From Caulobacter sp031457805 (GTDB lineage Bacteria; Pseudomonadota; Alphaproteobacteria; Caulobacterales; Caulobacteraceae), in NCBI RefSeq assembly GCF_031457805.1, contig NZ_JAVDXI010000001.1, forward strand, positions 62,001 through 126,000: 64,000 bases of DNA, given 5' to 3'. This document shows, in pieces, positions 34,914 to 43,576 of this stretch (position 1 is the stretch's first letter; every line of letters begins with the position of its first letter). Under the pieces are notes generated by a model. It did no database searches. It was given only the letters and a program-made list of their open reading frames with translations, and was not told the origin of the DNA. The position numbers and the translations under genes are program-made.

Positions 34914-34927
34914 TGACAACGTTGTCA
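34914..34927. promoter_or_regulatory. LacI-type operator without an obvious target
   Basis: TGACAACGTTGTCA, a perfect 14-bp palindrome with a central CG, as is typical of LacI-family sites. The 16 bases TTGACAACGTTGTCAC are identical to the site at 53993-54008. Here it lies between two convergent genes, with no gene starting next to it. Confidence 0.65.
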
Positions 34928-34975
34928 CGAAAATAATTTCGCGGAACGGTGAAATCCGACGCGCGGCGGGCGCGG

Positions 34976-35458
34976 CTACTTCTTCTTGGCCGCCTGAACT
35001 TCGATCTCGACCAGCATGCCGTCGGCGACGAGGCCGGTGATCTGGCTGGTGATGCGGGCCGGCTTGTTCGGCTGGGCGGCGGTGCCGAAATAGGTGCGGT
35101 AGCCCTCCATCATGCCCATGAAGTCCATCTTGCCCTCCTTGGCCGGATCGCCGACCAGCAGGACGCGCATCATGACGACGTCGGCCATGGTGGCGCCCTG
35201 GCTCTTCAGAGCCGCTTCGATGCGGCCCAGCACGCCGAGCGTCTGGGTCTTCGTATCGCCAAAGCGGGCGACGCCGGTCGCCTTGTCGTCAATGACTGGC
35301 GGGGTCATACCCGAGACATAGATGGTGTCGTAGCCGGCTGGCACGGTGACGACGCTGGCGATGGCCGACTTGGGGTCGCCGCCACGGACGATGTCCTGGG
35401 CGTGGGCGGCGCCGGCGAGGGCGCAGGCGGCGATGGTGAGAGCAATCAGGCGTTTCAT
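34976..35458 (-). CDS. Exported RidA (YjgF) family protein
   Basis: 160 residues. Signal peptide about 1-20 ending AHA-QD, then a full RidA domain (about 25-155). RidA proteins hydrolyse reactive enamines/imines; the usual arginine is present in VVMMRVLLVGDP. Most RidA are cytoplasmic, so export is unusual, and it makes sense beside an exported amine oxidase whose product is an imine. It is the last gene of a three-gene - strand set, 29 bases after the cytochrome gene. Confidence 0.88.
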   Translation of the reverse strand: MKRLIALTIAACALAGAAHAQDIVRGGDPKSAIASVVTVPAGYDTIYVSGMTPPVIDDKATGVARFGDTKTQTLGVLGRIEAALKSQGATMADVVMMRVLLVGDPAKEGKMDFMGMMEGYRTYFGTAAQPNKPARITSQITGLVADGMLVEIEVQAAKKK

Positions 35459-35487
35459 GGCGTCTTCCCTATGGTGAAGGCTGAAAG

Positions 35488-35880
35488 TCAGTGCGCTTGC
35501 AGGCCGCGCGGCTTGGGGGCGGCCTTGGCGGCGACGCGGGCGGCGGCGACATCGGCGGGCTTGATCACCGAGCCCTTGTTGCCCCAGGTCGTGCGGGCGT
35601 AGGTCAGGATCGCCGCGAGGTCGGCGTCATTGATGTCGTCCTTGAAGGCGGGCATGCCGGCGCGACCGTTGAGCACCGTGGTGATCAGCACCTTGGGCGG
35701 CCCCTGCACCAGGGGCGCGCCAGCCAAGGGCGGGAAGGCGCCCTTGACGCCCTTGCCCGAGACCTGATGACAGGCCGAGCAGTTGTCCATGTACAGGGAC
35801 TTGCCGTCGGCGGACGCGATGGCTGGTGCGGCCAGACTTGTGGCGAGCGCCAGGGCGGCGAGGCGGTAAGCGAACGTCAT
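35488..35880 (-). CDS. Small periplasmic c-type cytochrome
   Basis: 130 residues from the ATG at 35880. Signal peptide about 1-23 (ASA/DG). One haem c motif, Cys34-Ser-Ala-Cys37-His38, and a likely axial Met in GRAGMPAF, followed by a class I cytochrome c helix and an Ala/Pro-rich tail. It probably accepts electrons from the adjacent flavin amine oxidase and passes them to the respiratory chain (inference from gene order). 22 bases separate it from the oxidase stop. Confidence 0.88.
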   Translation of the reverse strand: MTFAYRLAALALATSLAAPAIASADGKSLYMDNCSACHQVSGKGVKGAFPPLAGAPLVQGPPKVLITTVLNGRAGMPAFKDDINDADLAAILTYARTTWGNKGSVIKPADVAAARVAAKAAPKPRGLQAH

Positions 35881-35902
35881 GCGTATCCTCGAACGGTGAA
35901 CT

Positions 35903-37507
35903 CTAGGCCTGCTGGACGCGGGCGTGGATCTTGGCGATCTGCTGCCAGGCCGACTCGATTGCGCCGGCTTGCCAGCCACCAAGGTAGCTGAGGTGCTCGC
36001 CGGCCAGGTAGAGGCGACCGTCGGGCTCGCAGAGAATGGGATAGGCCTCCTTGCGGCCGGTCTCGCCCCACTCGGCCCAGCCGCCCAGATTGTGTTCGGC
36101 GAGGTGCCAGCTGAAGGAGAAGGCGTTCTCGAAATTCTCGGCGTATTCGGGGAACACCTTCTGGCCGCCGGCCACGGCGAAGGCGGCGCGGTCGGCCGGA
36201 CTTTTGGCGCTGATCCGCGCGGCTTCCCCGCCAAAGGCGTAGTAGCCCAGCAGAACGCCCTTTTGCCCTTGCCAGCCGTAGGAGGGCAGGGAGATCGAAC
36301 CAATGCCCGCGAGGTCGGTGTAGATGTGACCGCCGTAGATCTGGTGCTTGTCTTCCCAGAAGCGGCTCTTCATCTGCAGGCCGATCTTGTTTACCGGCGC
36401 GTAAGCCACGCCCTCCATCGCCGCCTTGAACGGCGCCGAGGCGTCGAGATCGATCTGCTTGAGCACGCTGAGTGGGATGGTGCAGACGCAGTAGTCGGCG
36501 GTGACCTCGCCCAGCTTGCCGTCCGGTCCCTTGAACGCGACCGTCACGCCGGTGGGCGACTGCTTGATCTTCTGGACAACGGTCGAGTAGCGGATCATCG
36601 GCGCGACGCGCTTTTCGAACGCCTTTGCGATCTGGTCCATGCCGCCGATCGGCTGCAGCATGGTGCGCTGCTGCTCGTAGCCGGTGACCGAACTGAGCAC
36701 CCGCCAGGCGTTGCTATCGAGCACGTCCTTGAAGGCGAAGGGCTCCAGCTCCTTGCCGGGACCGGGGTCCACGCCGGCGCCCGGATGTACCGAGAAGCCG
36801 CGCCCTTCGGTGCCCTTGTAGGTCAGGTCGCTCTTGGACAGGCGGCCTTCATTGACGAGGTAGGCGACGAAGCGCTCGCGATCGACGCCGCTCAAGGGCG
36901 CGTCCAAGGCCCCGGCGCTGGCGGCCTTGGCGACCAGCTCGGCGGTGTAGCCCCGGACGTCGGCGGCGATCTCGCCCTTGCGGACCGGCTTGCCGTTCAG
37001 CGGTCCCTTGCCCTTCTCGAAGTAGACGTAAGACGCGTCGTTGTCGTTGACGAAGCTCTCCAGCAGGACCCCGAAGCTCTTAGTGTAGTGCAGGGTCGAG
37101 CGGTGGTGGTACGGAATCCGCCAGGCGCCGTGGTTGATGTAGTGCCCGTCGTCGAACTCGCAGACCTGGGTGTTGCCCAGGAGGTCAGTGTGCTTGAAGC
37201 CCTTGCGCGCCGTCTGGCAGCGGCCGCCCGCGTAGTCGCGCGCCTCGAGGATCTGCACCTGATAGCCGGCCTTCGACATCTCGTAGGCGGCGGTCATGCC
37301 CGCCAAGCCTGCGCCCAGGATGATAACCTTGGTGTTCTTGGCGCCGCCGGTGAGCGCCGGTGGCAGCTCGGCGGCCGAGGCTTGCGAAAAGCCAAGGGCC
37401 TCCATGCCCGACAGCACCAGCGACATGCCGCCGACCGCGGCCAGGCTTTCAAAGAACCGCCGGCGCGTGAGTACGCTCGCCGCCGGTGACGCGTCAGATC
37501 CGCTCAT
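35903..37507 (-). CDS. Tat-exported flavin amine oxidase
   Basis: FAD enzyme of the monoamine oxidase/L-amino-acid oxidase group, 534 residues. Twin-arginine signal TRRRFFESLAAVGGMSLVL at about 14-32, with export predicted near residue 45. FAD-binding GAGLAGMTAAYEMSKAGY near 66 and the C-terminal FAD stretch LYLAGEHLSYLGGWQAGAIESA near 500. Tat export fits a protein folded with its flavin in the cytoplasm. With the cytochrome and RidA genes it forms a periplasmic amine-oxidation unit in which the cytochrome may replace oxygen as acceptor. The substrate is unknown. Confidence 0.9.
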   Translation of the reverse strand: MSGSDASPAASVLTRRRFFESLAAVGGMSLVLSGMEALGFSQASAAELPPALTGGAKNTKVIILGAGLAGMTAAYEMSKAGYQVQILEARDYAGGRCQTARKGFKHTDLLGNTQVCEFDDGHYINHGAWRIPYHHRSTLHYTKSFGVLLESFVNDNDASYVYFEKGKGPLNGKPVRKGEIAADVRGYTAELVAKAASAGALDAPLSGVDRERFVAYLVNEGRLSKSDLTYKGTEGRGFSVHPGAGVDPGPGKELEPFAFKDVLDSNAWRVLSSVTGYEQQRTMLQPIGGMDQIAKAFEKRVAPMIRYSTVVQKIKQSPTGVTVAFKGPDGKLGEVTADYCVCTIPLSVLKQIDLDASAPFKAAMEGVAYAPVNKIGLQMKSRFWEDKHQIYGGHIYTDLAGIGSISLPSYGWQGQKGVLLGYYAFGGEAARISAKSPADRAAFAVAGGQKVFPEYAENFENAFSFSWHLAEHNLGGWAEWGETGRKEAYPILCEPDGRLYLAGEHLSYLGGWQAGAIESAWQQIAKIHARVQQA

Positions 37508-37774
37508 TCAATCCCTGCCCTTGCTTTTGGCGGGCGTCGCCAAGGCGCGCCGCGCGGTTCCGGCCATCCCCAGCGTCGAAACCGTCACCATCTCGAAAGG
37601 CCCGGCTCCGCCGCGCAATCCGTTTTCCCTGATGGCCGGGACTGACATGTCAGACGCCTCGCCATTGGGCGCCTGAGGCGGATATTGTGCGATCACTGAG
37701 CGAGGCCGAACGATCGCGCCGACGCGGTCGAATCCTTGTTTTCCGCTTCGAAGAGCGCGAGGTGATGAAGGGCG

Positions 37775-38320
37775 ATGACCGATGCTTGCTCCCAACTTCG
37801 CCTGCGCCTGGCGCGTCCCGACGATATGCCGGTCCTGTCGGCGCTAATGGATCGCGCGATCGGCGAGTTGCTCCAGGATTTCCTGCCCCCGGAAGGCGTG
37901 AGGGCGTCGTACGAGATCATGGGCCTGGACACCCAACTGATCGCCGATGGCACCTATTTCGTGGTCGAGGATGGGGACGCGATCGCCGGCTGCGGCGGCT
38001 GGAGCCGACGCGCCACCCTGTTCGGCGGCGATCACTCGGCGGGACGCGACGCGGCTTTGCTGGATCCGAAGATGGACGCGGCGCGGGTCCGGGCGATGTA
38101 CACCCACCCCGACCACACCCGCAAAGGGGTGGGCCGGATCATTCTGGACGCCTGTGAGGCCGCCGCCCGCGCCGAAGGTTTCAGTCGCGTCGAGATGGCC
38201 GCGACCATGGGCGGCGTGCCGCTTTACCGGGCGTGCGGCTACCACGACATAGAGCCCTTCGAGGCTGTGACCTCGACGGGCTACCGCGTGCCGCTGATCC
38301 GGATGGGCAAGGGGCTTTAG
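37775..38320 (+). CDS. GNAT-family N-acetyltransferase
   Basis: 181 residues, starting MTDACSQLRLRLARPDDMPVL. The acetyl-CoA-binding motif is clear: VRAMYTHPDHTRKGVGRIIL near residue 108, followed by the helix LDACEAAARAEGF and the closing MAATMGGVPLYRACGYHDIEPFE. Soluble. Acceptor substrate unknown. It stands alone between a divergent amine oxidase and a convergent TonB receptor gene, sharing a bidirectional terminator with the latter. Confidence 0.88.
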   Translation: MTDACSQLRLRLARPDDMPVLSALMDRAIGELLQDFLPPEGVRASYEIMGLDTQLIADGTYFVVEDGDAIAGCGGWSRRATLFGGDHSAGRDAALLDPKMDAARVRAMYTHPDHTRKGVGRIILDACEAAARAEGFSRVEMAATMGGVPLYRACGYHDIEPFEAVTSTGYRVPLIRMGKGL

Positions 38321-38345
38321 CCTCCCGCAGAGATCCTGAAATGCA

Positions 38346-38373
38346 GAAGGGCCGGGGAATTCCCCGGCCCTTC
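38346..38373. terminator. Bidirectional hairpin terminator
   Basis: A perfect 28-base palindrome: GAAGGGCCGGGG then AATT then CCCCGGCCCTTC. It lies between the convergent GNAT and TonB receptor genes and could serve both. T runs are short (TTC) on each side. Confidence 0.75.
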
Positions 38374-38397
38374 GCATACTTGGTGTTCGGGTACGCC

Positions 38398-41034
38398 CTA
38401 GAACGTCGCCGAGACCTTGGCGTACCAGAAGCCGCCCTGCCAATCGACGATCGTGTCCGAGCGGTAGATGCGGCCGTTGGTGGCCGACTCGCCGGTCTTG
38501 TCCGGATCGGGATAGTTGGCGAATAGGTTCCGGGCGCCGATCGCGACCGAGTAGTTTTCGGTGGCCTGGTAGGACAGCTCCATGTCGAAGAACGTCTCCG
38601 GGTCCCACTTCTGGACGATCGGATTGCCGACGCTGAACATGTTCTTGTACGGGCCCCAGATGTTCAGGCGGCCAGTAGCCTTGAACTTGTCGATCTGGTG
38701 CGTCGCCGAGATCACCGACCGCCAGCGCGGCGCGGCGTTCTCGAAGTCATGCACGCCTTCGGCGTCGAAGAAGTTGGTCGAGAAGACCTTGTCGATCTTG
38801 AACTTGTTGTAGTTTCCGCTGACCGAGAGGTTGGTCGTCTGGCCGTTCTCCCAGGCCTTGCGATAGGTGGCCACGACGTCGACGCCGGTGGTCGTCGAGT
38901 CGAAGGCGTTCTGGAAGAACTGCACTTGGCCGATGGTGTCGGCGCCCGGGATGCTGGCCGAGATCAGGGCCGTGCGGATCGCCGGTGTCACGGTGATTGG
39001 CGTTGTCGCGTAGAACTGGTCCTTGATCTTGATGCTGTAGGCGTCGACCGTCAGCGACAGGCCCTCGAACGGCGTGGCGGTGAAGCCCACGGCGAAGTTG
39101 GTCGACTTCTCAGGCTTCAGCTCCTTCGCGCCTAGGTACTTGGCCACCGGGTTGGTCGCCGGGAAGAGACCCGAGGCGATGATCGCGCCGTTCTCCACGC
39201 GGGTCGACACGTTGGTGGTGAAGGCCTGGCCCGGGGTCGGGGCCCGGAAGCCGGTGCCCACCGAGCCGCGAAGGCCGAAGTTCGGGGTCACTTGGTACTG
39301 GGTCGCGGCCTTGCCGTTCCAGGTGCTGCCGAAGTCCGAGAAGTGCTCGCCGCGCACCGCGAAGTCGAGGAACCACTCCTCGGTCACGTTGCCGGAGGTC
39401 TCCAGATAGCCGGCGTAGGAGTCGCGGGTCAGCTTGCCGGAGTAGAGCGGCGTATTGCCCGGGAAGCCGTTCGAGCCGACCGCCAGCGCGTTGTAGACCG
39501 GGTCGATGCCGGCGAAGCCGTCGGCGTTGGTCGACAGGTAGTTGGCGCAGTTCAGGCCGGCGGTGGCCGGCAGGGCCAGGCCGGCGGCTGTCGGCGTGCG
39601 GGTGGTGGCGTTGCAGAATTTGAAGGGGTCGGGCACAGCCCAAGTACCGGCCGTATAAGACGGCACGTCGCCCGGCTCGATCTCGTAGCCTTCCTTGCGG
39701 TATTCGGCGCCGAAGTTGATCGTCACGGGCGTCTTGAAGCCGAGCCCCTCCCAGTCATAGGCGAAGTCGGCGTTCACGGCGGACTCGCTGGAGATCAGGG
39801 CGCCGTCATAGAACTTCTTCGGCGAGGCCGGACCCATCGACGGGTTGACGGTGTCCCAGAGCGAGTAGGCGATCTTGTCGTTGCCGTAGCGCGCCGACAG
39901 ATCGTAGCTCAAGCCATAGCCCGTCAGGCCCTTGACGCCGCCCGCCAGGCTGTAGTCGGTCACGTCGCCGCCGAACATCGGCGTGAAGCCGGCCGGGAAG
40001 ATCGAGCTGAACTGGAAGGTCGAGCCGTCCTGAAGGCGGATCGGCGTCGCATTCACGGCGTTGCTGACCGGCGGGCGGTAGTTGAAGTACTCGACCGCGC
40101 TGCTCTTGGAGTAGTTGCCGAAGGCGTAGACCGACAGCTTGTCGCTGAACTCGTAGCCGGCGTTGACCACGGCGCGGGTCGCCTCCGCGTCAGGCTGGCC
40201 CCACTTCTGGACGTAGTCGTTGATCAGCGCCTTGTAGGCCGGGTTCGAGGCGGCGTAGCTGGTGACGCAGAAGCCCGCCGACTGGTTCGGGATGCCGACG
40301 TTGCAGTACTGGCGGCCGCGGTTGACCTGGTTCTGGCTGGTGTACTCGACGGTGGTGTTGATGAAGCCGTTCTCGCCGATCGGCAGGCCGAGGTTGCCGG
40401 TGACCAGCACGTCTTCACCGTCGCCGAGATAGAACTGGCCATACTGAGCAGTCAGCGAGCCGCCGCTGGGGCTGTCCTTCAGCTGGAAGTCGATGACGCC
40501 GGCAATGGCGTCCGAGCCGTACTGCGCGCCGGCGCCGTCGCGCGTGACGACCACGTTCTTCAGGGCCGAGGCGGGGATCGTGGCCGCGTCGGGCGCCTGA
40601 GCGCCGGTGCCGCCGATCGTGACCAGCGCCGAACGATGGCGACGCTTGGAGTTGACCATGAACAGGGTCTTGTCGGTAGGCAGGCCGCGCAGGCTGGCGG
40701 GGCGAATGAAGGTGGCGCCGTCCGAAATCGGCTCACGAGCCAGGGTGTAGGACGGGACCAGCGTCTTCAGAATGTCGTTGGTGTCGGTGAAGGTCGAGGC
40801 CTTGATGTCGGCTTCGCCGAAGGAGTCGACCGGGACGGCGGAGTCCAGAACCGTGCGGGGCTTGCCGCGAGCGGTGACGACGACCGTTTCAAGTTCCGCC
40901 GCTTGGCTCGGCGTATCGGCCGCAGGCGTTGAAGCGGAAACCGTCTCTGCGCTGAACGCAGATTGGCAGTAACCAAAAGTAATAGATAGCGTGGAAATAC
41001 CCGCCATTAGGACGGGTTTAAAACGCCGAGTCAT
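38398..41034 (-). CDS. TonB-dependent outer membrane receptor
   Basis: Outer membrane active transporter of 878 residues. Start ATG at 41034, with GAGGGGG 7 bases upstream. Signal peptide about 1-29 ending AFS/A, plug domain about 50-190 (ETVVVTARGKPRTVLDS, then RGLPTDKTLFMVNSKRRH), and a long beta barrel ending in Phe (SATF) as required for BAM insertion. The ligand is not evident; no sugar or metal operon is adjacent. The upstream 295 bases hold no gene on this strand and include an AT-rich inverted repeat that may control it. Confidence 0.93.
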   Translation of the reverse strand: MTRRFKPVLMAGISTLSITFGYCQSAFSAETVSASTPAADTPSQAAELETVVVTARGKPRTVLDSAVPVDSFGEADIKASTFTDTNDILKTLVPSYTLAREPISDGATFIRPASLRGLPTDKTLFMVNSKRRHRSALVTIGGTGAQAPDAATIPASALKNVVVTRDGAGAQYGSDAIAGVIDFQLKDSPSGGSLTAQYGQFYLGDGEDVLVTGNLGLPIGENGFINTTVEYTSQNQVNRGRQYCNVGIPNQSAGFCVTSYAASNPAYKALINDYVQKWGQPDAEATRAVVNAGYEFSDKLSVYAFGNYSKSSAVEYFNYRPPVSNAVNATPIRLQDGSTFQFSSIFPAGFTPMFGGDVTDYSLAGGVKGLTGYGLSYDLSARYGNDKIAYSLWDTVNPSMGPASPKKFYDGALISSESAVNADFAYDWEGLGFKTPVTINFGAEYRKEGYEIEPGDVPSYTAGTWAVPDPFKFCNATTRTPTAAGLALPATAGLNCANYLSTNADGFAGIDPVYNALAVGSNGFPGNTPLYSGKLTRDSYAGYLETSGNVTEEWFLDFAVRGEHFSDFGSTWNGKAATQYQVTPNFGLRGSVGTGFRAPTPGQAFTTNVSTRVENGAIIASGLFPATNPVAKYLGAKELKPEKSTNFAVGFTATPFEGLSLTVDAYSIKIKDQFYATTPITVTPAIRTALISASIPGADTIGQVQFFQNAFDSTTTGVDVVATYRKAWENGQTTNLSVSGNYNKFKIDKVFSTNFFDAEGVHDFENAAPRWRSVISATHQIDKFKATGRLNIWGPYKNMFSVGNPIVQKWDPETFFDMELSYQATENYSVAIGARNLFANYPDPDKTGESATNGRIYRSDTIVDWQGGFWYAKVSATF

Positions 41035-41103
41035 AAGTAGCCCCCTCATTCTATTTATTGACGCATGACGATTCCCTTCTCCATGACGTTTCTCTCCCGA
41101 CGA

Positions 41104-41136
41104 TTATATTTTTTGACGCGGGTACTAAAAATATAT
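41104..41136. promoter_or_regulatory. AT-rich inverted repeat upstream of the TonB receptor gene
   Basis: TATATTTTT at about 41105-41113 and AAAAATATA at about 41127-41135 form an inverted repeat around a GC-rich spacer, about 70 bases upstream of the receptor ATG. It is by far the most AT-rich stretch in this part of the window. The remaining part of 41035-41329 shows nothing further. Confidence 0.4.
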
Positions 41137-41329
41137 CGACGCACTGTCGATCTATTCATGAGGTTTCAAGCTGGGGCGTTCGGCAATGGCGGCGCGTCAC
41201 AAAAACGCCGAAGCCGCGCAAGGGCCCCTTGGGCGCCCCTTTGCGCGGCGTCTGTTCACGGATTTTAGGCAGATCGTCGCCGTGCTCACGGCGCGGAGGT
41301 GGCGATCCGGCGCCAATACGACGTCTGGT

Positions 41330-41680
41330 TCAGGCGCAAAGCCGTAGCGGTTCGGCCATTTCGTCGGTCTCTTCAGTCTCGAATAGATCGAAGGCGTCTT
41401 CCCAAAGGGTGAGACGCGACTCGCGCAGTTCGGCGTCGTCGGTGACGCGGACGATCTGATCTTCGCGATCGTTCCAGACGAGCCCGATGTCGGTGACGCG
41501 TTCAACGTCGCGGCCCAGCAGCAGAAACATGTCGGCCTTGGCCGCGCGTTCGTGGCTGATGCGGCGCAGGGTGCGGCCGCCGCCCAGCTCGCGGTGGATG
41601 TCGGCGAAGTCCAGCACCGCCGAGATCATGGCGGCGTTGACGGGAGCGACGGTCCAAGTCGGGCAGGCGAAGCGAGTCAT
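41330..41680 (-). CDS. Hypothetical protein, 116 residues
   Basis: Soluble acidic protein. The first 60 residues (TRFACPTWTVAPVNAAMISAV, then DFADIHRELGGG) and a C-terminal ELRESRLTLWEDAFDLFETEE show no family that I recognise. It is divergent from the WYL regulator gene, with starts 38-80 bases apart, and could be controlled by it. Codon use resembles that of neighbours, which supports a real gene. Confidence 0.65.
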   Translation of the reverse strand: MTRFACPTWTVAPVNAAMISAVLDFADIHRELGGGRTLRRISHERAAKADMFLLLGRDVERVTDIGLVWNDREDQIVRVTDDAELRESRLTLWEDAFDLFETEETDEMAEPLRLCA

Positions 41681-41748
41681 CGGATGTCCTCGGGTTCTCC
41701 AGGGGCGATGATCGAAGAATGTCCGCGCATTGCGACAAAAACGGTCGT

Positions 41749-42744
41749 ATGACGAGCGCCATGAGACACGAGAAAGCGACTCGCCTCCTGGACCTCGCCC
41801 GTATGTTGGCGGGGTCGGCCGAGGGGCTGACCCTGGACGAGATGGCCTCGGCCCTGGGGGTGGGCCGCCGCACCGCCGAGCGGATGCGTGACGCCGTCTG
41901 GGCGGCGTTCCCGCAGATGGAGGCCGTGGACGACCCGCCGACCAAGCGTTTCCGCATACCCTCGGGCTTGGACGGCGTCTTCCAGACCCCGACCGCCGAG
42001 GAGCTGGCGGCGCTGCGGGTGGCGGCCGACTCGCTGCGGGCTTCCGGGGCTGACGCCCGCGCCGCGTCGCTCTACGCCCTGGAGGCCAAGCTCTTGTCGG
42101 CGCTGCGCGGATCGGCCCGGCGCCGTGTGGCGCCAGACGTCGAGGCCCTGGTGCAAGCCGAAACCATCGCCGTTCACGCAGGACCCCGCCCGTTCGAGGA
42201 TCAGGCCCTGCTGACGGCGATCCGCACGGCGATCAAGGGACTTCAGGCGCTGTCATTCCGCTATGAAGGGGGCTCCACGCCCGGGCGGACACGCGAGGTG
42301 ACGCCGCTGGGCGTGCTGTTCGGACGTTCGAACTATCTGGTCGCGCTGGAAGGGAAGGGCGGCAAGCCGCGCTCGTGGCGTCTGGACCGGATGAGCAACC
42401 TCACGGTGCTCGACAAGCCCGCGCCGCCGCCGGAGGACTTCTCGCTGCAGGCCTTCGCCGACGAGAGCTTTGGCATCTATCACGACGAGATCCAGGATGT
42501 GGTGCTGCGCATCCACAAGAGCCGGGCCGAGGACGCCCTGCGCTGGCGTTTCCACGCCACGCAACAGGTCACGCCTGAGGCGGACGGCTCGGTGCTCGTC
42601 ACCTTCCGGGCCGGCGGCATGCGCGAGCTGTCCTGGCACCTCTTTACCTGGGGGGACGCCGTCGAGATCATCGCGCCCCAGGTCCTCAAGGACATGATGG
42701 TCCAGGAACTGCGTGAGGCTGGCCGCGCGCATGGGGCGTGGTAG
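41749..42744 (+). CDS. WYL-domain transcriptional regulator
   Basis: 331 residues from the ATG at 41749; ATGs at 41719 and 41761 are also possible and none has a strong ribosome binding site, so a leaderless mRNA is possible. N-terminal helix-turn-helix (GLTLDEMASALGVGRRTAERMRDAV) followed by a WYL domain (about 145-215, LSFRYEGGSTPGRTREVTPLGVLFGRSNYLVAL) and a WCX-type C-terminal domain. WYL regulators sense nucleic acid-type ligands; the Caulobacter DNA-damage activator DriD is of this type, but I do not claim this is DriD. It overlaps no neighbour; rlmJ begins 9 bases after its stop. Confidence 0.88.
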   Translation: MTSAMRHEKATRLLDLARMLAGSAEGLTLDEMASALGVGRRTAERMRDAVWAAFPQMEAVDDPPTKRFRIPSGLDGVFQTPTAEELAALRVAADSLRASGADARAASLYALEAKLLSALRGSARRRVAPDVEALVQAETIAVHAGPRPFEDQALLTAIRTAIKGLQALSFRYEGGSTPGRTREVTPLGVLFGRSNYLVALEGKGGKPRSWRLDRMSNLTVLDKPAPPPEDFSLQAFADESFGIYHDEIQDVVLRIHKSRAEDALRWRFHATQQVTPEADGSVLVTFRAGGMRELSWHLFTWGDAVEIIAPQVLKDMMVQELREAGRAHGAW

Positions 42745-42753
42745 GAGCGGCGC

Positions 42754-43575
42754 ATGAATTACCGCCACGCCTTCCACGCCGGAAACTTCGCCGACCTGCA
42801 CAAACACGCGATCCTGCTGGCCATGCTCTCGGCTTTGCAGGCCGACAACGAGGCGCTGGCGGTGATCGACACCCACGCCGGGGCCGGGGGGTATGACCTC
42901 GCCGGCGAAATGGCGCGGCGTTCGGGCGAAGCCCAGGCTGGAATCTTCCGGCTGAAGGCGGCCGTCGACGCGCCGGGGGTGTTCCAGCCGTTATTGGACG
43001 CTGTCAGGCTCATGAACGGCGGCAAGCTCGGGGATCTCTATCCAGGCTCGCCGCGGCTGATCGCGCGCGCGCTGCGGAACGGAGACCGATATGTCGGCTG
43101 CGAGCTGCGCGACGACGATGCAGATCTTCTGCGCAAGACCTTGGCGCCTCAGCCCCACGCGCGGGCGCTTCAGGCCGACGGTTTCGACACTGCCGTCAAG
43201 AACGCCGGCCGGGGCGGGCGGGCCTTCATCGTCATCGACCCGCCGTTCGAGCGGCCCGACGACTACGATCGGATCGTGGCCACCGCCCGTGCAGTGCTGT
43301 CACGAACGGCGGACGCGGCCTTAGCGATCTGGCTGCCGATCAAGGACCTGGAGACCTTCGACGCGTTTCTGCGTGCGATGGAAACCGTCACGAACGACCT
43401 GTTAGTGGCGGAGCTTCGCCTTCGCCCCCTGACGGATCCCATGAAGATGAACGGCTGCGCGATGGTAATGATCGGCGCCCCGACCTCGGTGGACGCGGCG
43501 GCGGTTCAGGCCGGCGACTGGCTTGCGGCGCGCCTGGGCGAGCCTGGCGGCCGCTCGCGTGTCTGGCGGACCTGA
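42754..43575 (+). CDS. rlmJ: 23S rRNA (adenine2030-N6)-methyltransferase
   Basis: SAM-dependent methyltransferase that modifies A2030 of 23S rRNA. 273 residues with the family N-terminus MNYRHAFHAGNFADLHKH and the catalytic DPPF motif at 162-165. The SAM-binding VIDTHAGAGGYDL is near residue 30. It probably forms a short operon with the WYL gene upstream and chrA downstream (GTG 2 bases after its stop). Confidence 0.94.
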   Translation: MNYRHAFHAGNFADLHKHAILLAMLSALQADNEALAVIDTHAGAGGYDLAGEMARRSGEAQAGIFRLKAAVDAPGVFQPLLDAVRLMNGGKLGDLYPGSPRLIARALRNGDRYVGCELRDDDADLLRKTLAPQPHARALQADGFDTAVKNAGRGGRAFIVIDPPFERPDDYDRIVATARAVLSRTADAALAIWLPIKDLETFDAFLRAMETVTNDLLVAELRLRPLTDPMKMNGCAMVMIGAPTSVDAAAVQAGDWLAARLGEPGGRSRVWRT

Positions 43576-43576
43576 C

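Noticed and set aside
35924..37489. A 521-codon + strand frame opposite the amine oxidase
   Set aside because: The - strand frame has a Tat signal and FAD motifs; the + frame has no recognisable domain and low-complexity composition.
41749..42744. Naming the WYL regulator as DriD
   Set aside because: Same family, but several WYL proteins exist per genome, and its neighbours here give no link to the DNA-damage response.
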